Shown: in pieces, positions 1-4,332 of the stretch
Layout: every line of letters begins with the position of its first letter
How positions within the stretch are numbered: the first letter of the stretch is position 1
DNA from: an uncultured Phycisphaerales bacterium
GTDB taxonomy: Bacteria > Planctomycetota > Phycisphaerae > WQYP01
Reading direction: 5' to 3'
Assembly: GCA_937901265.1 (NCBI GenBank)
Contig: CALCHA010000632.1
Coordinates: forward strand, 1 to 12,077
Length of the DNA: 12,077 nucleotides
Made by a program: the position numbers and the translations under genes
The notes under the pieces: model-generated
Databases searched by the model: none
Told to the model about the DNA's origin: nothing
What the model saw: the letters and a program-made list of their open reading frames with translations, nothing else

Positions 1-62
1 GGGGGGGGGGGGGGGGGGGGGGTGGGGGGGGGTTGGGGGGGGGGGGGGTGGGGGCGGGGGGG
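1..62. repeat. Poly-G low-complexity run at window edge
   Basis: The first 22 bases are all G. Up to base 62 only five bases are not G (T at 23, 33, 34 and 49, C at 55). No known bacterial element looks like this. It is best explained as a sequencing or assembly artefact at a contig end, since two-colour chemistries call absent signal as G. It interrupts the DUF2089 gene whose 3' end should lie here, so nothing read from these bases should be trusted. Confidence 0.8.
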
Positions 63-342
63 CAGGGGGCGCGGCGGTAATGCCGAGCGACGTTTTGAGT
101 TTCGCCAACCGTGCTTTGATCGTCGGATAGCTGACGCCCAGGGCGGTCTCCATGTCCTTGATGCGCCCGTCGGTGAGCAGGAAGAGTCGCAGGAAGTGCA
201 GGTCCTCTTCCGCGAGCGCGGCGAATTCGTTGCTCTGGAAGTGGCCGGTGAGGGTGAGGTCGCACCCGGCGCAGTGGAGGGCTGTCGGCAGGAGCGCCCC
301 GTGACAACTGGGACAGCGGAGATGGGCGGGAAGTTTTCGCAT
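1..342 (-). CDS. DUF2089 family protein, 3' end lost
   Basis: Reading leftward from ATG at 342-340 gives an open frame with no stop to base 1. Only the first ~88 residues, down to about base 80, are believable. The protein begins MRKLPAHLRCPSCHG. Cys10, Cys13, Cys24 and Cys27 form two CxxC pairs of a zinc ribbon. A segment with GRIKDMETALGVSYPTIKAR (about residues 59-78) follows and resembles a helix-turn-helix. This order, zinc ribbon then HTH with SYPTI, is the DUF2089 pattern; such proteins are usually a little over 100 residues and are presumed DNA-binding regulators of unknown target. No SD sequence precedes the ATG, and no alternative in-frame ATG or GTG is seen just upstream. Translation of the G run gives only a false poly-proline tail. 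The neighbouring AT-rich gap may hold its promoter and possibly its own operator (inference). Confidence 0.8.
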   Translation of the reverse strand, partial: MRKLPAHLRCPSCHGALLPTALHCAGCDLTLTGHFQSNEFAALAEEDLHFLRLFLLTDGRIKDMETALGVSYPTIKARLAKLKTSLGITAAPPAPPPPPPPPPTPPHPPPPPPP

Positions 343-526
343 GGGTGAATGAATACCATCAGTTTTATGGATACGCAAGTGAAACTTAAAAAAATTAAAA
401 GTAGAATTGATTAAATTAAGTTTTGTGTTCTTTTTTGTGATCTTTGGGAAGGGGCGATGATTTGACGGGCGGAACGGCGGCGGGAGCGGTATAGTGGCGA
501 GGGCCGCACGATCGCTGGAGGTTCCG
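343..526. other. AT-rich divergent intergenic region
   Basis: This gap separates the leftward DUF2089 gene from the rightward Pro/Gln-rich gene. Bases 355-445 are strikingly A/T-rich, with A runs around 388-400 and T runs around 431-436, in a window that is otherwise strongly G/C-rich. The composition fits a promoter region with UP-like A/T tracts, or a site for a nucleoid or regulatory protein. I see no RNA gene or clear operator. Confidence 0.5.
379..407 (+). promoter_or_regulatory. Candidate sigma70-type promoter
   Basis: GTGAAA at 379-384 (4 of 6 matches to the -35 consensus) and TAGAAT at 402-407 (5 of 6 to the -10) are separated by 17 bases and flanked by A/T tracts. It would start transcription near 414, about 113 bases before the gene at 527. 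A second -10-like box, TATAGT at 490-495, lies closer to that gene but has no -35 partner at normal spacing: TTGACG at 462-467 is 22 bases away. Confidence 0.35.
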
Positions 527-1021
527 ATGGCTGAGATTCCCCGAGACCCCCGGCAGCTGGCGCGCGATCTGCTCGCGGGAAAAATTTCAATTCAGGATGT
601 CGCCAAAGAACAGGCGCGTCGCGCCGGACGTCTCCCGGGGCAGCAGGCGCAGGCCCGGCCCGTCATCATCCAGCCGCCCCGGGCCGCCGCCCCCACGCCC
701 GCCCAGCGGGAGATCGTTGTCCAGAAGCAGGCCAACGTGCAGACGCCGACGCGGCGTCCCGCCGTCCGCCAGGCGGCCCCGCCACCGCCGCAGGCACGGA
801 AGCCCTCGCGCACGCCGCAGCCGGCGCCGCCGGTGCAAATGCCGGAGGTCGCGCGGCAGGCCATCGCAGCGGCCAGGCAGAACTCCTTGCTCAAGCAAAC
901 GCCCCGTCCACCCGCCCCCGACGGCGGCATTCGCGACGCCCTGCGCGCCCGCGGCGGGCTTCGTCAGGCGGTGCTGATGGCGGAGATTCTCGGCAAGCCG
1001 CTGGGGTTGCGCGAGGACTGA
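527..1021 (+). CDS. Pro/Gln/Arg-rich protein with conserved-looking ends
   Basis: This is a 164-residue protein that I do not recognise. The start at 527 is chosen because GGAGG at 517-521 sits 5 bases upstream; an in-frame GTG at 494 lacks such a site. Three parts are visible. An N-terminal amphipathic stretch (about 8-33) contains DLLAGKISIQDVAKEQARR. A long low-complexity middle (about 35-130) is rich in Pro, Ala, Gln and Arg and is presumably disordered. A compact C-terminus (about 135-164) contains LRQAVLMAEILGKPLGLRED. No signal peptide or membrane segment is present, so it is probably cytoplasmic. Short ordered ends joined by a disordered linker suggest a protein tethering two binding partners (inference). 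It converges with the minus-strand gene ending at 1046. Confidence 0.75.
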   Translation: MAEIPRDPRQLARDLLAGKISIQDVAKEQARRAGRLPGQQAQARPVIIQPPRAAAPTPAQREIVVQKQANVQTPTRRPAVRQAAPPPPQARKPSRTPQPAPPVQMPEVARQAIAAARQNSLLKQTPRPPAPDGGIRDALRARGGLRQAVLMAEILGKPLGLRED

Positions 1022-1045
1022 TCCGCGGCAACCCGCCCTGCTCGA

Positions 1046-1303
1046 TTACTCGATCGGGTCCTTCTCCTTTTCCGCGACGCCTTCATCGGCCTCGAGTTGA
1101 CCGCCAGCGGTGGGGCGTAGGTCGTGCGCCGGTTTCGCGGGTGCGTCATTGGGCTTGCGCTTCACCGAGCCGGTGGCTTCGGTGACGGCGTCGAGTTTTT
1201 TTTCGGGCGCCTGGACCGGCTGGCGCGCGCCGCTGGAAGGCGTTGCCGCGTGGGCGTCGATGCCGCGGGTGAGTTCCGATTCGGTGGGGGGGTTGTGGGC
1301 CAT
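1046..1303 (-). CDS. Small disordered hydrophilic protein
   Basis: This 85-residue protein begins MAHNPPTESELTRGID and ends KEKDPIE. The start is supported by an excellent ribosome site: AAGGAGGTG (minus strand, about 1318-1310) with GGAGG six bases before the ATG at 1303. It contains no Cys, Phe, Trp or Tyr and is rich in Ala, Pro, Glu, Lys and Asp, so it is probably intrinsically disordered. The C-terminus is acidic with some lysines. No signal peptide or membrane segment is seen. It is divergent from trpD, with 73 bases between the two starts. The strong initiation site suggests high expression. I recognise no family; a stress or chaperone-like role cannot be judged from sequence. Confidence 0.7.
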   Translation of the reverse strand: MAHNPPTESELTRGIDAHAATPSSGARQPVQAPEKKLDAVTEATGSVKRKPNDAPAKPAHDLRPTAGGQLEADEGVAEKEKDPIE

Positions 1304-1363
1304 GAGGCACCTCCTTGGTGAACAGGGGAAGCAAAGAGGGGAGCAAACGCGCGGCGGAGGGAG

Positions 1364-1369
1364 TAGAAT
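1364..1369 (+). promoter_or_regulatory. Candidate -10 box of trpD, leaderless
   Basis: TAGAAT at 1364-1369 matches the -10 consensus at 5 of 6 positions and ends 7 bases before the trpD ATG at 1377. Transcription starting 7 or so bases downstream would begin on or next to the ATG, giving a leaderless mRNA. No convincing -35 hexamer lies 16-18 bases upstream. The only SD-like sequence, GGAGG at 1356-1360, is 16 bases from the ATG, too far for normal use. Confidence 0.4.
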
Positions 1370-1376
1370 TTGTCGC

Positions 1377-2447
1377 ATGAGAGAACTGCTGAGCCAGTTG
1401 TTGCGCGGTACGCCGCTGACGTTTGATCAGGCCGAGGGTGCCTTCACCGACATCATGCAGGGTGCGGCCGACGCGGTGCAGACGGGGGCGCTATTGACGC
1501 TCCTTGCCGTGCGCGAGCCGACGGTCGAAGAACTGCACGGGGCGGCCTTGGTCCTGCGGCGACATGTGGTGGCCATTGATGCCCCCGAGGGGGTCATCGA
1601 CACCTGCGGCACGGGTGGGGTCAGCAGTTGTCTGTTCAACATTTCCACCACGGCGGCGATCGTGGCGGCGGCGTGTGGGGCGCCGGTGGCCAAGCATGGC
1701 AACCGCTCGGTGACCAGCCGCTCGGGCTCATCGGATGTCCTGCGGGTGCTGGGGGTGAACATCGAGACGACGCCGGAGCAGGCGGCACGCTGCCTGCGGG
1801 AGGCGGGCATCTGCTTCGCCTACGCCCCGCGCCACCACCCCGCGATGAGGCACGTCGGGCCGATCCGCCAGGCGTTGGGCTTTGCCACGCTGTTCAATCT
1901 GCTCGGCCCGCTCACCAACCCCGCGGGGGCCCGCCGCCAGGTCGTGGGCACGCGCTCTCCGGAACTCGCGGACAAGCTGCTGGAGGTACTCATTCGGCTG
2001 GGGGCGCAGCGGACGCTGGTGGTGGTGGGGAGCGATCCGCGGCTCGGGACGCTCTGCGATATCTCCGTGACGGGCCCGACGCGGGTCGCCGAATTTGACG
2101 GAGCTGCGAACAGTGCGCGGCAGTTTACTCTGCAGCCGGAGGAATTGGGGCTGAAACGGCATGCGTCGGCCGGGGGCCTTGAGGTGGGAGAGACGAAGCG
2201 GGGCGGGCTGGAAATACGCTCGGCCGAGGAATCAGCGACGCGCGTGCAAGAGGTGCTCGCGGGGGCACCGGGAGCGGCGCGCGACATCGTGCTGGCCAAT
2301 GCCGCCGCGGCACTGTGGGTGGCGGGCCTGGTGGAAAGCCTGCCGGCGGGGGTGGCGCGGGCGGGGCGGGCGATCGATTCGGGCGACGCGGGGAGAACGC
2401 TCGAGCGGCTGATCCGTTGGAGCAACGCCGCGAGCAACTCCCGATAA
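1377..2447 (+). CDS. trpD: Anthranilate phosphoribosyltransferase (TrpD), divergent
   Basis: TrpD joins anthranilate to PRPP, the second step of tryptophan synthesis, in the cytoplasm. The 356-residue length is normal for the family (roughly 330-350). The start at 1377 places the typical helical N-terminus at residue 1; an in-frame start at 1110 would add 89 residues unlike TrpD and run antisense through the 85-aa gene. Visible signatures are DTCGTGG (75-81), FNIST (87-91), KHGNRSVTSRSGS (106-118) binding PRPP, Arg164 in the anthranilate site, and LLGPLTNPA (175-183). Two metal-linked sites are unusual. The Asp that normally follows GTGG is Val82. The usual DE pair of the 'GLDEIS' region reads Cys227-Asp228 (TLCDIS), with a few extra residues before it. 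The fold is certain; whether it is a fully active TrpD or a TrpD-like relative is open. No other trp gene is adjacent. Confidence 0.9.
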   Translation: MRELLSQLLRGTPLTFDQAEGAFTDIMQGAADAVQTGALLTLLAVREPTVEELHGAALVLRRHVVAIDAPEGVIDTCGTGGVSSCLFNISTTAAIVAAACGAPVAKHGNRSVTSRSGSSDVLRVLGVNIETTPEQAARCLREAGICFAYAPRHHPAMRHVGPIRQALGFATLFNLLGPLTNPAGARRQVVGTRSPELADKLLEVLIRLGAQRTLVVVGSDPRLGTLCDISVTGPTRVAEFDGAANSARQFTLQPEELGLKRHASAGGLEVGETKRGGLEIRSAEESATRVQEVLAGAPGAARDIVLANAAAALWVAGLVESLPAGVARAGRAIDSGDAGRTLERLIRWSNAASNSR

Positions 2448-2545
2448 TTTCAGCGAAAACGGGGCGTGGAGGGGCATACAAAAAGAATTTTATAATTTTG
2501 CCAGAATGTTGCTAACCATCGGGAACGTTCGAGACGTAGGCCGCG

Positions 2546-2573
2546 TTGAGTAGAGGAAAGCTGTTTTTATTTT
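2546..2573 (+). promoter_or_regulatory. Weak candidate promoter
   Basis: TTGAGT at 2546-2551 and TATTTT at 2568-2573 are 16 bases apart and precede the small secreted-protein gene at 2655. Each box matches its consensus at 4 of 6 positions. An isolated perfect TATAAT at 2491-2496 lies further upstream but lacks a -35 partner at normal spacing. Either could drive the gene. The 207-base gap from trpD is unusually A/T-rich in places and shows no clear terminator. Confidence 0.3.
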
Positions 2574-2654
2574 GTTGGTCACGGATGGCCGACACGGGTT
2601 CTTCTTTTGCCGCGGCGCGGAGTTCTCTGCGTTGCCTTGCGATGGGAGCGTTCT

Positions 2655-2942
2655 GTGGTTGATGCGAAGGTTCGTCGTTTCCGCCCGGTCCTGTTGGGGT
2701 GGGGCATCCTGGGAGGGGTTCTCATGGCCGGCGCGCCGGCGGTCGCAGCACCGGAGATCCGTGCGGCCACGTGGCCGGTGGAGGTCTGTCCGCTGCAGGT
2801 CAGCATGGCGCAACCCGCCGTGCTGGAAGTTCCCGGGGTGCAGGTGGCAGATGAAATCGTGCGGCGTCTGCGGCGGCTGGGGCTGAATTTTACCAAGACG
2901 CGACTGGCCCAACCTTACGATCCGGAAAACAACATCTGCTGA
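2655..2942 (+). CDS. Small secreted protein of unknown function
   Basis: This is a 95-residue product, if GTG at 2655 is the start. That codon has GGGAG at 2644-2648 six bases upstream; a TTG at 2607 in the same frame has no better support. The N-terminus is a classic signal peptide: basic residues (K5, R7, R8, R10), a hydrophobic core around 12-27 (LLGWGILGGVLMAG), then AVAAPE with a likely cut after Ala31 or Ala32. The mature part of ~63 residues has only two Cys, Cys45 and the very last residue Cys95, a basic patch (VRRLRRLG) and an ending PENNIC. The Cys pair could form a disulfide or be a cofactor or lipid site (inference). No family recognised. Its downstream neighbour is another exported protein. 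Confidence 0.6.
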   Translation: MVDAKVRRFRPVLLGWGILGGVLMAGAPAVAAPEIRAATWPVEVCPLQVSMAQPAVLEVPGVQVADEIVRRLRRLGLNFTKTRLAQPYDPENNIC

Positions 2943-3021
2943 GGGCGCGGTGGATGGCCCATGGCTGGCTTGCGCGGGGATTCGCTGTCGCGACAAACTG
3001 TCCCGCTTTGGGTGCGCGCGC

Positions 3022-3059
3022 CCCGGGCGGGGGTGAAAGGCGCTTCTGCCGGGTTTTTT
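3022..3059 (+). terminator. Possible intrinsic terminator
   Basis: CCCGGGC at 3022-3028 can pair with GCCGGG at 3048-3053 (one bulged G), followed directly by six T at 3054-3059. The loop is long and G-rich, so the fold is not ideal, but the T tract and its place about 80 bases after the secreted-protein gene fit a terminator. Bases 2943-3213 otherwise hold no gene that I can support. Confidence 0.45.
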
Positions 3060-3213
3060 GACTCATCCTTAAGGCATTACATCGCTACGGGTTAACCGCG
3101 CGGCGTCGCGAGGCCCCCGCAGGCGAAGGGAGCGTCTGGCACACGCGCTGCTGGAGGAACGAGGTCCGCTCGACTTGAAATCTATCGAGCCCTTTTTTTT
3201 CCAGGAGCAAACA

Positions 3214-3699
3214 ATGTTGAAGATGACCCTTCCCGCGGTGGCTTTCGCAATGATCGCGGCAACCTGCTTTGTGGGTTGCAATGGGCCCCACCGCGATAAC
3301 GTGGCCGCCCCGTCGATCGTGGTTACCCCCTCGCGCAAAACCATGCAGACCGGTGAGAGCACCCGCGTGACGGCCAAGACGATCAATCTGGTCGGGACGC
3401 AGGGCATCCGCTGGGCGGTGACGCCGACGACCGGCAAAATCACCCCGGAAAATGACAATGGCCTTTCGGCGATGTTCACGGCGACCGAGCCGGGCACCTA
3501 CCAGATCACCGCTTCCGCCGATGCGGGCAATGGGCGCTGGGTCGAGGATTACACCAACATCACGGTCAACGGCGTGGTGATTGACAATCGCCAGCTGAAC
3601 ATGCGGAACGGCAACCCGAACGCCCCGATGAACACTCCCAACAACCCCAATTACAACCCGAACAACAACCCCAACAACAACGCCCCCGCGCCGCGGTAA
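3214..3699 (+). CDS. Ig-like lipoprotein with Asn/Pro-rich tail
   Basis: This is a 161-residue protein. The start at 3214 follows AGGAG at 3203-3207 with six-base spacing. A lipoprotein signal is visible: Lys3, a hydrophobic core (about 5-18), then FVGC with Cys22 as the probable lipidated residue, a slightly atypical lipobox. Residues ~35-130 look like one bacterial Ig-like domain: SIVVTPSRKTMQTGES at the start, an Ile-Arg-Trp-Ala-Val strand, and MFTATEPGTYQITASAD near the end, the pattern of BIG-type folds. The last ~28 residues are nearly all Asn and Pro (NPNYNPNNNPNNN then APAPR), a flexible low-complexity tail. Likely an envelope surface protein with an adhesive or structural role. Asp is absent at position +2 (Asn23), so inner-membrane retention is not predicted by the E. 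coli rule. Two hairpins follow the stop. Confidence 0.75.
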   Translation: MLKMTLPAVAFAMIAATCFVGCNGPHRDNVAAPSIVVTPSRKTMQTGESTRVTAKTINLVGTQGIRWAVTPTTGKITPENDNGLSAMFTATEPGTYQITASADAGNGRWVEDYTNITVNGVVIDNRQLNMRNGNPNAPMNTPNNPNYNPNNNPNNNAPAPR

Positions 3700-3727
3700 G
3701 CGGACGGGACAGCCAACGAGAAATCAG

Positions 3728-3757
3728 GCCGGGGCATTCGTGCCCCGGCGACTTTTC
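3728..3757 (+). terminator. Hairpin with TTCG loop and T tract
   Basis: A perfect 9-bp stem, GCCGGGGCA (3728-3736) with TGCCCCGGC (3741-3749), closes a TTCG tetraloop (3737-3740), the especially stable UUCG type in RNA. ACTTTT follows. It sits 29 bases after the lipoprotein stop and fits an intrinsic terminator for that gene. Confidence 0.75.
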
Positions 3758-3785
3758 TCCGAGCCCGTGGGGCGCCCGGAGAATG

Positions 3786-3823
3786 GAACACCGGCGGACT
3801 TCCTCCGGTGTTCTCTTATTTTT
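3786..3823 (+). terminator. Second tandem terminator
   Basis: GAACACCGG (3786-3794) pairs perfectly with CCGGTGTTC (3805-3813) around a 10-base loop. A T-rich stretch, TCTTATTTTT, follows. It lies 37 bases beyond the first hairpin and only 18 bases before the stop of the convergent minus-strand gene, so it would block read-through into antisense of that gene. Confidence 0.75.
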
Positions 3824-3840
3824 GCATGGCAGAAACTGGT

Positions 3841-4332
3841 TCAGGCGGGGGAGAAGAGCTGGACGTGGAGCGCATGCAGGTGGGTCCTGCCCCAGCGGCG
3901 AACCGGGCCGAAGGTGGGGCGGGCGGACCATGTGGCGAGGGCGCGCTCGAAGGCCGCACTGCTGACCAGCAGTGCCGCGACAGGCACACGGGTGGAGCGG
4001 CTGACCCAGTGCAGGAGGATGCGGGTGAGGGGCGAGACGCGTGCCACGCGGCAGAGTTCGCGCCCGAGGCGACCTTCGCTGTCGGGAGGGCCGGCCTGTT
4101 TGCGGCGTTGCCGCAGGTGGAGCAGCACGCAGACGATGAGGACGACGGCGACCACGCCCAGCAACCCGCTGTGGTTGGCGTTGTAGCGCGATTCGCCGGC
4201 GCTGTATTGACGGAGGCCCGTGGTGAGGTCGGAGAAGGTGAGCTGTCGCTGCACCGGCGGGGGGGTCATCTGTGCGGGAGGGGCGGGATCCCAGGGGGCG
4301 GCTTGAGCGAGGGGCGGTGGCATGGCGGTCAT
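3841..4332 (-). CDS. Single-pass membrane protein, coupled to HEAT gene
   Basis: This is a 163-residue protein beginning MTAMPPPLAQ. Its ATG (4332-4330) overlaps the TGA of the HEAT-repeat gene as ATGA, a typical translational coupling arrangement, so this start is favoured over longer in-frame options. The N-terminal ~50 residues are Pro/Ala/Gln-rich, then one hydrophobic helix at about 56-74 (GLLGVVAVVLIVCVLLHL) followed by RQRRK, which predicts the N-terminus outside and the C-terminus in the cytoplasm. The cytoplasmic part (about 85-163) has helical segments with RELCRVARVSPLTRILLHWV and VPVAALLVSSAAFERAL. Its pattern recalls small helical domains in planctomycete membrane proteins (a memory-based impression). 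Function unknown; it probably works with the HEAT protein. Confidence 0.75.
   Translation of the reverse strand: MTAMPPPLAQAAPWDPAPPAQMTPPPVQRQLTFSDLTTGLRQYSAGESRYNANHSGLLGVVAVVLIVCVLLHLRQRRKQAGPPDSEGRLGRELCRVARVSPLTRILLHWVSRSTRVPVAALLVSSAAFERALATWSARPTFGPVRRWGRTHLHALHVQLFSPA

Noticed and set aside
22..348. A forward-strand Gly/Arg-rich reading frame over the left edge
   Set aside because: It is the antisense of the DUF2089 gene plus the G run and has no ribosome site or recognisable motif.
462..495. TTGACG and TATAGT as a promoter for the gene at 527
   Set aside because: The 22-base spacer is too long for a normal sigma70 promoter, although TATAGT alone may still act as a -10 box.
1110..1376. 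A longer trpD with 89 extra N-terminal residues
   Set aside because: The extra part does not resemble TrpD, lies opposite the 85-aa gene with its very strong ribosome site, and normal TrpD length is reached from 1377.
2490..2996. A minus-strand 168-residue reading frame opposite the secreted-protein gene
   Set aside because: It shows no family motif, and the plus strand carries a clear signal peptide and ribosome site.
3058..3083. TTGACT with TACATC as a lipoprotein promoter
   Set aside because: The spacer would be only 14 bases, and TTGACT overlaps the T tract of the candidate terminator.
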